A stretch of 46,349 bases of DNA from positions 1 through 46,349 of the forward strand of contig MEDY01000361.1 in assembly GCA_001724265.1 (NCBI GenBank). Reading direction: 5' to 3'. This DNA comes from Rhizaria sp. SCN 62-66. Lineage: Eukaryota; Rhizaria, unplaced. The position numbers and the translations under genes were made by a program. The notes under the pieces were generated by a model. It was not told where the DNA came from. It was given only the letters and a program-made list of their open reading frames with translations, and did no database searches. Below, in pieces: positions 34,701 to 46,349 of this stretch (its first letter is position 1; each line of letters starts with the position of its first letter).

Positions 34701-37648
34701 GGCGTTGGTGATGATGGCAGCGGTGACGTCGAAGACAACGTTGGTCGAATCAGCGACGATGTCGGTGTAGCCGGGGAAGACGTTGCTGGAGACGAGCACG
34801 CCGTTCTCGACCTTCTGCATTGAGACCACACCGGTGGCGATGCCCGTCGCAACGGCGTCACCGGTAAACTCGCGCGCAGTCTCTTTACCATCGAGGCGAA
34901 TCAAGTCGTTGCAGTGGACGAGGGTGCCGTCGTCCTTAGTGATGTACATCGAGCGGCCCTGGAGCGCGACGTCGGGCACAAAGCCCAGGTCGATGAACTT
35001 GTTGCTGGTGGCGAGCGTCTGGAAGCGGAAGATGGGACCGTTAAGGAAGTTCTCAGGCGCAACAGTCTTAGCGGCACCCGTGTTGCATTTCGTGCGGCCG
35101 ATGAAGAGCGAGTTGCCGATCATACCAGGGCACGTGGCGAAGTCGAAGTCGAACTGTAGAACACTGGTGGTGGCGCCTGGGATCGTGGTGATGCGCGGGG
35201 TCCAGATAGTCGCCGTTGAGTTGCACGTGTTGTCCGTGGTGGTAATGCTGAAGTCCTTAGGAACGAGCACGGAGGTCGACTTGGGGGTGACGTCAAAGCC
35301 GGGCACGATGTCACTGCACGCGCGACGCGGGTTGCTCGCTGCGGCGTCGGACTTATGCACGACGATAGAGCGGCCGACAATGCCGCGGGCGCCGTAGACG
35401 TTCTGGATAAGGTTGTTGTCGAGGTACGAAACAGAACCACCGTTGGAAGAGAGAATGAGCTTGCCGAAGCGGCCCGAGAGGTTGCCGACCTCGTCCGCGG
35501 ACGACTGGCCCTTAAACGTCGGGTCCCAGTGGTTACCAGTGACGCCAGGGCCGCAGGCAACCTGGTCAGTGACGCCGCCGAACTCGTGGATGTGCCAGAG
35601 CGCGCCGTTGGGAAACTCGGAAGCGTTCAGGGCCTTGATCGAGGTCGTAATCTTGACGATCGTGTTGGCGACCTGCTGGAACGTGATGGTGCCCTTGACG
35701 TAGGCGTTGTCAAGTGTGACAACGTGCTTCTCCGCATTGTTGTCGTACGTGGTGGTGGCAATACCGTCAGCGTTCGCCCAGTCAGCGCACACAGGGGACT
35801 TGCCATCGGCGATGAACACAAGGCTGCGGCCCGCGAGGTCGACGACGGACTGGGCGATCATAGTGGAGATGGTGTACTCGCCGGCAGCAAGGGTGTTAGC
35901 GTTGAGCTTGTTGCCAATAGCCTTGATCGCGGACGAGGAGCAGGGCGCGTCGCCGATGTACAGGTTGGAGCCAATCAAAGGGCTCTCGGGGTTAACGGAG
36001 AACTTGGTCTCGAACAGGGACAGGTCAGTCATGGGCGCCTGCGAGATGCGCGGGGCAACATAAAAGCCAACGTTCATCGTTGCGTCGGAGAACGAAGCGG
36101 ACGCGAACTTGCTCGTGCGGGGGTCCGTGGTGTCAAGAATGCGGGGGCAGGAGACGTAGGTCTTGTCCGCGCCAGCGGGCTTTACAGTCGTAACGAGAGG
36201 GCGGCCCAAGTAGGAGTCAGCGTCGTAAGGGTTGGTGGCCTTGCGGTCGATGAGATAGTTGAGGCCGACGCGGAGGGTGCCGTGACGGGCGTACAGGCCG
36301 TTCTTGGCGCTGGACCAGAGGGCGCCGGCATTAGAGCACGAGGTGCTGGTAAAAGCACCATTCTCGTAAATGTCCCATTCGACGTTGTCGCCGTAGTAGT
36401 CCGCGTTGATCAAGGAGATATTCGTGGTAATCATCGTCACCGCCTCGGAAAGAGGCTGCACCATGCAATGAAACGAGTATAAAAGTCGAGTTTAAAAGTT
36501 GTTAATGATTTCGAATAAGCACGCAAATTCTTACGGCAGTCGATTTAGGAAGTAAACATAATTAAATGTGCAAATTGTGGTTACCATTTCGCGATCGATA
36601 TCTCGTCTAAGTGGGAGTGTAAAGAGACACGTACGGTGAAGGTGACGGTGCCGATGAGGTCGGTGCCCGTAAACGTCGCCTCAACCGACTTCTTATCGAA
36701 CATACGGCGCCCAGTAGGCAAGCCAGTGGCCGGGTCCAAGTTGTAGCATGCAATCTTGAAGGTGTCTCCGCCCAGGATGGTGAAGATAGAGCGCTCACCG
36801 TAGTAGACGACCTGCTTGAGGCCAATGGAGACGAAGATATTGTTATCCCCGGCCTTGGCAGTAAAAACAGGAGTTGTGGTGAGCTTAGCAAACTCGGTGA
36901 TAGTGGCACCGGCGTCAGGACATGCGCTCTTGCCGAAGAAAAAGTCCTTACCAACAAACTGAGTGTTCTCGGCGACGTTGAACTGAGCGAGGAAGTAGGA
37001 CTCGTCACTGAGCTCAGGCTGCGCAATGCGGGGGTTGATCGTCACACTCGCGATACCGAACTCCTTAGCGTCCGTGAGGTCTGCCTCGAAGAGCTCCATG
37101 GGGTAGAGCGAGGTCTCAGCAGTGATGGTAGCGCACAGCACAGGATGGTCAGGAGAGTTGGCATCAGCGAGGATGATGGAGCGGCCGGCGATACCAGTAG
37201 AGCCGGAGAGAGAAAGATACAGGTCAGATGCCGTAATTCCATCAATCATGATGGGACCGTGGCGCGCAAGGTTGCCCACGGCTTGAGTCGAGTCAGCGTC
37301 CTGGAAAGTCGGGTTCCAGAACGGGCCGGTGACATCGACACCGCAGCCGCTCGCACCAGACCCGGTCGCGCCAGAGGCGAGGGTGCTCATCTCGTGGATG
37401 TATGCATTGAATCCGTTCGGAAACAAACGGTCAAATGCAGCGTTGGCGGTGACCGTAGCCTTGTACGTGACAGCGGTCGACGTCGCGCCATCCGCAGGGG
37501 GCGTAAACGTAAGCACAGCGTTGAAGGAGTCAGCAGAGGAATTAGAGACGAAAGTCGCGGTGAGCACCTGCTGCGCCGCGATCGCGGAGGAAACAAGAAA
37601 CGCGCATGCAAGTAGCGCGAAGAGCTTCGCGGCGGATGCAAACCGCAT
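31790..37648 (-). CDS. Gene A: secreted, GPI-anchored multi-module Cu-only SOD-like protein (1696 residues)
   Basis: Exons on the minus strand: 37648..36635, 36455..34572, 34361..32664, 32483..32295, 32095..31790, all phase 0, ending in TAA. The start was chosen because it is followed by a clean signal peptide (residues 1 to about 24). Cu/Zn-SOD-like modules follow. In exon 2 the copper ligands are H626, H628, H647 and H705, with disulfide cysteines C639/C718 and the Arg three residues before C718 equivalent to human SOD1 Arg143. In exon 3 they are H1212, H1214, H1236 and H1301, with C1230/C1312. The exon 1 module keeps only H85 of the four copper histidines but still has C102/C172. Zinc ligands are missing, as in copper-only SODs. 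Further degenerate GRS...C modules lie between. Exon 5 has an 8-cysteine module (CEDGVLDNGETDVDCG...) and a hydrophobic tail typical of GPI anchoring. The likely role is extracellular superoxide removal or copper binding; activity is inferred. Confidence 0.88.
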
Positions 37649-38879
37649 GACGCTGCTAATGAAGCTATGACGCAAGAGGAAAAATGACAAATAGAGGCAG
37701 CGTTGGCAAGGAGGAGTTGGAGGCGGAGTTTTGGAGATAAATTGATGGGTAAAAACAGCGCTCGAGGAGATATCAAGCAATAAAATCAGTTTAACAAACA
37801 GTCTAGTAACAACATGTCACCTGAAATCTACGATTACGTAGGAGAGACGAATAGGAAAAAGGGGATTCTTCATTTCGCGCGCGGCCTGTCGAATATCTTC
37901 GCAAGATTTTGCCGATCCGTTTACTGCACGACGAACTCGGTAAAACGAAGCGGCAAGCTATTACACATAGATAGACGAGACTAAGGAGCCTTAGTATATT
38001 TACACAGCAAACGAAAACAAAGCGCACCACGAGCGGCAGACATGAGTCTCTTCTAACCTCGGACTTCTCCTCTCTGCTTCAGAGCCACGGCCAAATATTG
38101 ACCAGGTTTCGAGTCAACCCCTTCATCTGGCTTGACTTTCGTCACGACGCGCCCACAGTCGTCATGAGTCTTCAAAGTTCAAGTTCAAACAAATAAAGAT
38201 GTCATGATAGAAAAATAATTCGAGTGAGAAACTTGTATTTGGCGTACTTATTTGAGATATACCATGTCTAGTTAAAGTTCCTGTTCTGTCGTGAGGAAAC
38301 ACAGTAGAAACCGCGACCAGATGTTTCTGCTCGATGAGACGCGAGATACAAGAAAAGATGTTGCTGATGCGTGACTTCCGAGAGGTAGTAAGACCACAAC
38401 AACAGACAAAGGTTGGGACTTAGGAAAAAAAGAAACGATACGTATTACGATTAACTAGTAGGTGATGATAAGCAGCATAACAGAGATGCAGTGGGGTAGA
38501 TTGCACTTACTACTAGTACGAGTACAAGTACTCGTACTGGTACTAGTACGTATTTTACAAACAAAACAGAATAAAAGCATCCAACGTCCAGCAACGGTGA
38601 TTGATAAAACAATCAAAAACAAAGTAAAGATTGGCTGTAGTTACGAACGGAAACTCGGTGTTGGCTGGTCTGTTTAGTCGATTCTTTTACGCTGATACGA
38701 AAGTCCATCCGAGATGATGATGGACTGTGCTATACAGTTTAGAGAACCAACTGGGTTATGATTGTTGTGTTGCTTCGCTTAGTCAATTACATGCCGTGCC
38801 GTGTCATGCTGGTGTACTGTCAGGTTCAAGCGCTTTCTTCTATCGTTTTCGTACCTTCGTTCGTTGGACGATGAAGTTC
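37649..38879. other. Intergenic region between gene A (promoter side) and gene B (3' side)
   Basis: AT-rich with no supported gene. Contains the gene A promoter (adjacent to 37648) and the gene B terminator region. An AGTAC-rich inverted repeat lies at 38511-38550 (annotated separately). No tRNA seen. Confidence 0.5.
38511..38550. repeat. AGTAC-rich inverted repeat downstream of gene B
   Basis: Perfect 11-bp arms (AGTACGAGTAC at 38515-38525 and GTACTCGTACT at 38528-38538) are separated by AA, with further TACTAGTA copies on both sides. It would form a strong hairpin or cruciform. It lies about 330 bp beyond the gene B stop codon, so a link to 3' processing is possible but unproven. Confidence 0.75.
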
Positions 38880-41800
38880 TTACGCGAAGATAACAGCAAC
38901 CAGCATTAGCAGAGCTGCAACAGCAAACGAGACGCCAGTCGCTGCCGCCGCGTTGTCGGGGCCAGAGGCGCAGATACTGCTGGTGCAGATATTGGTGGTG
39001 CAGTCGCTGTCTTCGTCACACTTCTGACCGGGCTTGCAGGCGGAGCAGGACGACTCGGCGGTGTTACCGCAGTCGATGTCAGTCTCGCCGTTGTCCTTGA
39101 TGTCATCGAAGCACGTGGCCGCGACAACGTCCATGGAAGCGGAGACAGAATCGATGGAGTAGCGCTGGGAACCAAGGCCAGACTGTGGAGGGAGACAAAA
39201 GCAAGGTCGAAAGGCGAGCGCGAGAAGCAGAAGAGAAGAGATTCGAGTGAGAAGATTTGAGTGAACATACAATCAGACGACAGTGCAACAAACAGCGACG
39301 TTCGCACAATACATTAGCAAAATTGAAGCATGGTTTGACAAAGTAAGAGTTGATGACGTGTCCGTCGTGATGCACGTACCTGGATGTTGGAGCTCTTGAT
39401 GGTGGCCTGGAAGGCATCGGCGTCGGCCTGAGTCGACGAGCTGTTGGCGGCAACACCGGCGACGTTGACGATCACGTACACGTGCTTGGCGCCACGGACA
39501 TCAAAGCCACCAGCAAGTTTGACAGCGGCAACGTTCATGTTGATCATGTCAAGAACCATGTCATCAGCATCGTAAACCGTAAAGATTTCCTACATCACGG
39601 AATAAAGCGAGAATCAAAACAAAGAACGAGTTGGAGCACAAGATGTTAGTACACACAAATAAAACAACTCGAAAATAAGAGTTTTGTCACTCAATACACA
39701 TATGCAAGCAGGAGAGGATGAATTGAAGGATAGCGTTGCGATATTTTCATGTTTGTTGTTTGATAAAATTTCAACATGACGTACCTGACTGAGGATCATG
39801 AAAGAGGTGTACTTGCTACCGCCAAGGCTCTTAAGGTGCGCGACGAGCTTATCGAGCATCTTGGAGCCGAGGTGCTCCTCCTTGGACGCGCCGGAGGACG
39901 CGAGCATGTCGCTGAGACGGAGGGAGAAGGTGTGCGTCTTTGAGCCCTCGGGGATGGGGTTGTTGTTGATGTACACGGCACCGCACTGCGCAATGTCGTC
40001 GTTGCCGCTCGTCTTGAGCACGAGCGTCATGCCATTGAAGTCGTTGAGCGTGCCAGTGAAGGTGCTGGGGAACACGGCGGCCCTCTGCAGCGTGCGCGAG
40101 CTGCCGGCGGGGACCGAGACTTCCTCGGTGACGCCCGCGAGCGCGAGTAAGTCGCCGTTCTCGGCCACGCGGCCGCCCGTGTAGGCGGCGCCGCAGGCAG
40201 CGCCGGTGCTGTTGGATGCGACCGAGTACTTGTGGAAGCCGAAGGTAACGGTAGCAGGGCCGTCCGTGTTGGCGTTCTCGACGACGGCGTTGTAGATGAC
40301 GCTAGGGCGGTAGGGCGACGACTTAGGATCGACGAAGATGGCCGAAAGCGACTGGCTGTTGGCCTGCGCGTCGACGGTGACGGTGCGGGTCAGCGTGGCG
40401 TCGAAGCTGGGGAGATTAGCGCCCGGGTAGATGGTGCCGCAGCCGAAGAAGCCGTCCGTGCCGGTGGGGTTGTGGACGCCGAGCGAGCGGCCCACGATGT
40501 TGATCACGTCGGGCTTGAGCGAAATCTTGCTGTCGACGTAGTGGCGTGTGATCATAGCATTGGTGTAGTCGGTCGTGGTGTCACTCAGCTCCAGCTTGAG
40601 GTTGCCGAGGCGCGACGCCAGGTCGCCGACCTCCTCCACGCCAGAGGCGCTGAACGTGGGGTTGAAGTGACCGCCGATGGCGTTGCACACGCCGAGTGAG
40701 CCCGATTTTTGGGCGCTGACGACGTGGACGTGCCACTTGAGGCCCGCACTGCCGGCGGAACCGAGCAGGGTGAGGTCGCCGCGGACGCCGAGGAACACGT
40801 CGACGCTGTTGGAGCTGGCGCGCTGATCGAACTGGACGTCGATGGTGATCTTGTTGTCGTTGGCCGTGTTCGTGACATAGACGCGCGAGCGCGCGGCGTA
40901 CACGTCGGACTTGGTGAGTGCCGCCACGGCCGTCCCGCTGTAGGGCTGCACGGTCGCGCACGTAGGCACGGCGCCCGTGGTCGAGGGCAGGTAGTAGGCG
41001 GTGCGGCCGTAGAGGGTCTTGAGGTCGAAGTCGTAGGACGTGCTCGAGACGGACGGGGAGCTCTGGAGAGTAAACGAGAGGGACTGGGCGGCAACACCGA
41101 CGAAGGGACTGAACGAGTTGGTCGTTGCGTTGTTGGCAGCGCAGCTGTTCTCGGTGTAGTGGAGGATATTGAGGGCGCCGACCGCGGGGCCCCAGAGTGA
41201 GTTGCCGACGAAGAACTTGGGCTTGCGCGTGGCGACCGAGACGTAGGACGACATGACGAGCTCGCCGGTGATCTGCGCTGACGTGTACGACAGCACGATG
41301 CGGTCGTTCATGGTGCCGATGACGCCACAGGCGAGCACGAAGGGCTTCTCGGCGGCCAGGTACAGCACGAACGTCTTGCCGACGACGGAGTTCTCGCCCG
41401 AGAGCTTGATCTTTGAGTCCACGAACGAGCGGTAGCGCGATTGCTAAAAAAGAGCAATAACAAAAGAAAAATGAAAACGAAAAGAATATGAGCCTACATA
41501 GAAGAATTTAAGCAAAACACGCCAAATCAAATCATTTTCATAGCATTCTCTAGAAATGAAAGTCAAAAGTAGGACATAAATGCCCAAATACCAATTCAAA
41601 GTCAACTTATGTTCCACACACATACCTCGGCGTTCTTCTCGTACAAGCCGTGGCGGGCGTAGAGGTTACCGACAACATCGGCGTCCGTAGTGGCGTTAGT
41701 GGGGTTGAACAGCGTCAGATCGGTGTCGAAGTTGCACGACTTGTCGGCGGGGATGGCGTTGGTGATGATGGCAGCGGTGACGTCGTACGTGGTGGAGACC

Positions 41801-44716
41801 CAGTCCTCCTTGAAGTCGGTGTAGCCGGGGTAGACGTTGCTGGTGACGAGCACGTTGCCATCGTTGATCTCCTGCATGGTGATGATGCCCGTCGCGATGC
41901 CCGTCTCGACCTTGGTGCCGAACGTGACCTCGGGGACGCCGCCGTCGAGGCGCGCGAGGTTGAAGCACGAGAGCATGGAGCCGTCGTCCTTGGCAAAGAC
42001 GAGCGAGCGCGCCTCAAGCGCCACGTCGGGCTGCATGCCCGACGACATAAACTTGTTCACGCCGGCCTTAAGGCGGTCAATGGGCCCGTTGTACATGTTG
42101 GAGGGCTTGGTGGTGGAGCAGCCGGTGAGGCCGATGTACATGTGTGCGCCGACATAGGCCGCGCAGTCGGTCGTGTCGAGGTTGAACTGCAGCGAGCCCA
42201 TGGTGGCGCCGGGGATCTGCACAAAGCGCGGCGCGAGCAGCACGGTCTTGGCCGAGTCGCAGGTGCCGAGCTTGAAGTCGGCCGGGATGAATACAGAGGT
42301 GGTCGCGGGGGTCACGGGGGTGCCGGACACGATGTCGTTGCACGCCACGCGCGGGTTGCCGGCTGCGGCGTCGGACTTGTGCACGACGACGGAGCGGCCA
42401 ATGATGCCGCGGGCGCCGGTGGTCTTGTAGATGAAGAACGAGTCGAGGAACGCCACGCCATTGCCCTCTTTCGACAGCACGAGCTTGCCGTAGCGGCCAG
42501 AGAGGTTGCCGACCTCCTTCGGAGAGGTCATGCCGTCGAAGTTGGGGTCCCAGTGGCCGCCAGTGACGGTAGCGCCGCAGCTGAGCTGGTTAGTGACGCC
42601 GCCGAACTCATGGATGTGCCAGAGCGCGCCGTTGGGGAACGCAGCAGTGTCCATGTAGTTGATCTTGGTGGTGATAATAACGTCAGTGGTGCTCACCTGC
42701 TGGAAAGAGATAGTGCCCTTAATCTTGTCGTTGTTGAGCGTCACGGTGTGCGGGGCGACGGTGCGGTCATAGTTGGTGTTGGACATCAAGTTGGCGTCGA
42801 GCCAGTCGTCGCAGGCGACGTAGGTGGTGTCCGAGAGCGCCTGGCCGCTGACGGGGATAATCAGCACCAGCGAGCGGCCCGCCATGTCGACGGGCGAGAA
42901 GGGCACCTGCATCGTGCTCGACATGCCGCCCAGCGCAAACGCCGTCGTGTGAAGCTTGTCGCCAAGCACGGTAACCTTCTTGACAGAGGCGGACGCGGAA
43001 GGGCACTTTGTGGCGCCGATGTAGAAGTACGCGCCAATGGCGGTACTGCCGGTGTTAACGGTAATGTCGAAGGAAAAATACGACACGTCGGCGGTCGGGT
43101 GCTGCGCCATGCGGGGCTTGGCGTTGACGACGAGCTTGTACGCAGATTGGGCGGTGAACGAGACAGAGGCGAAGCGTGCCGTCTGAGGGTTCGTGGGGTC
43201 GAGGATGCGGGGGCACGAGACGAACTGCTTGGCCGTGCCGCCAGTGGCCGGGGGAGCGATGGCGACAAGCGGGCGGCCCAGATACGAGTCCACGTTGAAC
43301 GGTTTGGTGGCCTTGGTGTCGAGATAGTTGTTGATGCCGACGCGGAGAGTGCCGTGACGGGAGTACAGACCGGACTTGGTGGGGAAGAGGTTGCCGACGC
43401 CATTGCAGTTCGAGCTGGTGAAGGCACCGTTCTCGTAGATGTCCCACTCAACCTCACTTTTAGGATAGTAGTTGGTGCTGATGCTAACAATGTTCGTCGA
43501 GATCATCGTCTCGGCATCGTTCAGGGGCTGAGAGGAAGGAGCAACAGCAAAAAAGAAAGAGAATATGATGATATGAGCAAATGGAAGTCGAGTAAAACAT
43601 AATTAAACATAACAAGAAGAATACACCGAGTTTAAGTTATTTGCTATATGAAATGAACATGCAATGACGATCATCGCAAATATAACGTTATTCTAGTTAA
43701 TACTTGAATCGAGCGTGACGTACGGTGAATGTGACGGTGCCGTTGATGTCGGCGCCCGAGAAGGTGGCAACGACGGCCTGGTTGGTGAAGACGCGTGCCT
43801 GCGTCGCGCCGTTGAGGAAGGCGACCAGGTCAAAGCACGCGAGCGCGGAGCCGTCAGCTTTGGTGGCGAAAATGGAGCGCTGGCCGTAGTAGACGACCTG
43901 GCTGAGCGCGCCGTTGAAGACCTCGTTCGAGCCTGCCACGGGGGTGAAGAGGGCGGTGCTAACGAGCTTCTCGGGCACGTTGGCCGTCGTGGCGGCGGCG
44001 CAGGCCGTGGCGCCGAAGTAGAATGGGCGGCCGATGAGCGGGGACGTGGTGGCAAGGGTGAATTGGGCGAGGAAGTAGGACGCGGCACTGAGCTCGGGCT
44101 GCGCGATGCGGGGCTCGATGGTGACCTTGCTGACACCGAGGGCCGAGTCCGCGGCCGAAAGACCGGCCGTGTACATCTCGATAGGGGTGACCTTGCTGGG
44201 CGCCACGATGGTTGCGCACATCACCGGGGTGTCGTCGTCACTCGAGTAGAGGACGACAGAGCGGCCAGAGATGCCCGTGGGGCCTGAGAGCTTGAGGTAA
44301 GAGTCTTCAAAGGAGTGAACCTCATCAGCTTCGTTGGGGATAAGGTCCCAACGCACGTGGAGGTTGCCTACGGTCGCAATCTGGGTGGGTCCCTGGAACG
44401 TGGGGTCCCAAACGGCGCCGACGACAGAGGTGGCACAGCCCTCCGCGCCAAACCCAGTGGTGCCGGAGGCGAGAGTGCTGTATTCGTGGATGAATGCGCG
44501 GATACCATCCGTAAAGAGGCTCTTACCGTCAGCGTGAGAGGTAACGTTGGTCGTGTAGAGGACATGAGCGCCATCAGCAGACTCAGCGAAGGTGACCGTG
44601 GCAGTAAACCCGATTTTGGTGAACGTGGCGGTAAACACCTCCTCCGCCACCGCTCTGGTGGCCAGACATGCGCATACAAAGAGCGCGAAAAGCTTCACAG
44701 CAGCTGCAATACGCAT
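38880..44716 (-). CDS. Gene B: tandem paralogue of gene A, secreted GPI-anchored Cu-only SOD-like protein (1688 residues)
   Basis: Exons on the minus strand: 44716..43724, 43527..41626, 41443..39785, 39589..39380, 39182..38880, all phase 0, ending in TAA. Intron positions match gene A exactly in the aligned protein (TFT|PL, NAE|QSR, SQ or RQ, NIQ or NYQ). A signal peptide spans about residues 1-24. The exon 2 SOD-like module has H635, H637, H656, H714, C648/C727 and the SOD1 Arg143 equivalent. The exon 3 module has H1203, H1205, H1224, H1289 and C1218/C1300 but lacks that Arg. The exon 1 module keeps H77 and C94/C167 but has F75, V102 and Y157 at the other copper positions. Exon 5 carries the 8-Cys ETDIDCG module and a GPI-type tail ending AVAALLMLVAVIFA. 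Together with gene A it forms a tandem duplication of about 6-7 kb units. Confidence 0.88.
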
Positions 44717-46349
44717 GGTGCGCGGCAGCTAGGAAGCTAATTCGAGTTGATGGGTGAAGAAAGCAACAACGGAGCGGGCAGAGGGGAGGGAGGGAGGGCA
44801 ATGTTAGAAGGCAAAGGAGGTGGGGCAATATGGCATGTGATTTAAGCGAGTATAATACAGCCTTTTAGCCAAGATTAAGGTGTTACACAGCAATATTATA
44901 AAAATAGCACTGCCGGCCAACCCTGATAAAAACACCGTTTCGTAAAGGACGCATAGGGAATTGCACACACCAACTTCTCGGAGTCCCGTCGACGAGGCTT
45001 GTCCCGCTCTTTCAAAGGCCGTCGCCTCAGAGCAAAAAACCTTATATTAAAGTCACTTATCCGGTAAACCAATAAAAAATAAGTTCAGAATAAGGCCTGA
45101 ACAACACGAATACAAGTCGGAATTAGCGCTACATGACAAGCTAGGAACCAAAAAAACTGTTGAAAAGTCGGCCTCGTGCCGGCCGGAGGCATCTTCGAGG
45201 GGAGAAGCGGCCACACTTTCTGTTCACCGTTTGGTCACTTCCAGCGCTGTCGGCTGTGCTGGTCGGCCGTCGTCCTGACCAAAAGCATACAGGTTGGCGC
45301 CGTAATTAGTCTCTGATGAGGTCAAAACCCATACAACTAGTACAATATTAAGAGATATATCCAGGCATTGATTCATCAGTTGCTTAGACAGATTGTGTTA
45401 AATATGGTCTCGCATTTTTCGGCTTAAGTAGTTTTTGCCACCACGAATTATTATGGCGGTGCATTTAAGTCTTATATCCACAAATTGATGGGCCTCAACA
45501 AATTCAAATCTTGAGAATACTTTACCAATAGTGACAAATTCTGTTTGTTTATGCTGCAGTAAACACTTGTTTGATATAAAATTATTTTTGCTGTCATATC
45601 CTTGCTTTCTTCCGCTGGATGTTTGCCTGACTCTTGACGTGCACCACGTAATATATCTTGCTGTGACTCGCGGCCCTGAACGGGGTTTCCGTGGACGTTG
45701 CTTGCCGTGAGTGTGTTTCTGCTCCACGCCATACGCCATACGGACGCGGCAGCGGCGTGCGGCCGCAACTCTACAGGGTCAATGGCTGCTCTAGTGGATC
45801 ACGATGTACGTAGTACTAGTACATAAGCTGACTCATGATCAGCAACGTTAAAATGCGAGCCCACCAAGACACCTCACTGCGCGCGTGTGCCCGCTGCGAC
45901 TGCAACGGCGGCGGTGTTTGAGCGCCCTAGCTGCGCAGTACGACACCACACCCCGCGCACAGCAACGCGCGTTGGTCGTGTTCAAGCCTTGCGCTGCCAC
46001 TTTGCTACGCGCAGTGGCTGTCGGACGTGTAACGTCTAGGGTCAAGAGTAACACAGCTTCGACAGCTGATTGCAGGATTAGCCCATTCGATGCATATGTG
46101 TTGCGTTGCTTTGAAACACAACGCAATGCGTCGGAACCAGGTCATGAATGCAAAGGCAATAGCTCAGGCGTTTGGTTTGGCTCGCTCAGGCCGGTTTAAG
46201 ACACGGATGGGCGTACAATTTTGATGTGCAAGAGGCGAGGCTGTTGATACTATGTACCCCTGATGTAGAGGTTTATGAAAAACGCAAAAACGCGCCTGGA
46301 AGGGGCGGTTTTAAATATCCATACAACTTTGCCAAACATCCGTTAAATG
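44717..46349. other. Upstream of gene B to the window end; no supported gene
   Basis: The first part must contain the gene B promoter. ORFs of up to 113 codons occur on both strands (45398-45768 minus, 45885-46199 plus), but they overlap in different frames, have no recognisable domain and lack introns or motifs that would support them. A short GTAC/AGTAC cluster lies at about 45805-45822. A degenerate mobile-element fragment cannot be excluded. Confidence 0.4.

Noticed and set aside
45398-46199. Small ORFs near the right end as a retroelement remnant
   Set aside because: Overlapping frames, no recognisable reverse transcriptase, integrase or RNase H motif, and no terminal repeats seen. Left as unassigned.

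Overview
Eukaryotic nuclear DNA, most likely from a unicellular eukaryote. Coding sequence is GC-rich, while introns and intergenic DNA are AT-rich. Nine spliceosomal introns can be placed, all phase 0 and 179-210 nt long; six of the nine begin GTACGT. Proteins carry long poly-Q, poly-N, poly-A and S runs, and two genes encode secreted, apparently GPI-anchored surface proteins. I cannot name the species.

Left two thirds (1-30797): four very large, low-complexity genes that I cannot assign to a family. G1 (+, 2..6311, 5' end outside the window) and G2 (+, 6884..8863) are followed by G3 (-, 22629..9220, 4469 codons, no intron needed). G4 (+, 23118..30797, 2559 codons) is divergent from G3 across a 488-bp shared upstream region. 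The four genes share unusual short peptides (TYTD[KE]GAY, GTYMxDD, PKTST, AHGHS) and short DNA words containing CTTA/TAAG.

Main observation: G3 and G4 look like strings of ORFs only under the standard genetic code. Every interruption is TAG (3 in G3, 9 in G4), and all the pieces lie in one unbroken frame. No TAA, TGA or frameshift intervenes until the final TAA (G3) or TGA (G4). None of the six genes here ends in TAG. This is best explained by UAG being a sense codon, probably glutamine, since many of the sites lie inside Q or SQ runs.

Right third (31790-44716, minus strand): two tandem paralogues, A and B, of about 1690 residues. Each has five exons with matching intron positions. Each encodes a signal peptide, a long array of Cu/Zn-superoxide-dismutase-like modules, an 8-cysteine module and a GPI-anchor-like tail. 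The modules match the copper-only SOD repeat pattern: copper histidines are kept in two modules per protein, zinc ligands are lost, and the first module is degenerate but keeps its disulfide cysteines. They probably act on superoxide or bind copper at the cell surface.

The intergenic stretches contain no recognisable tRNA, rRNA or complete mobile element. The last 1.6 kb has no gene that I can support.
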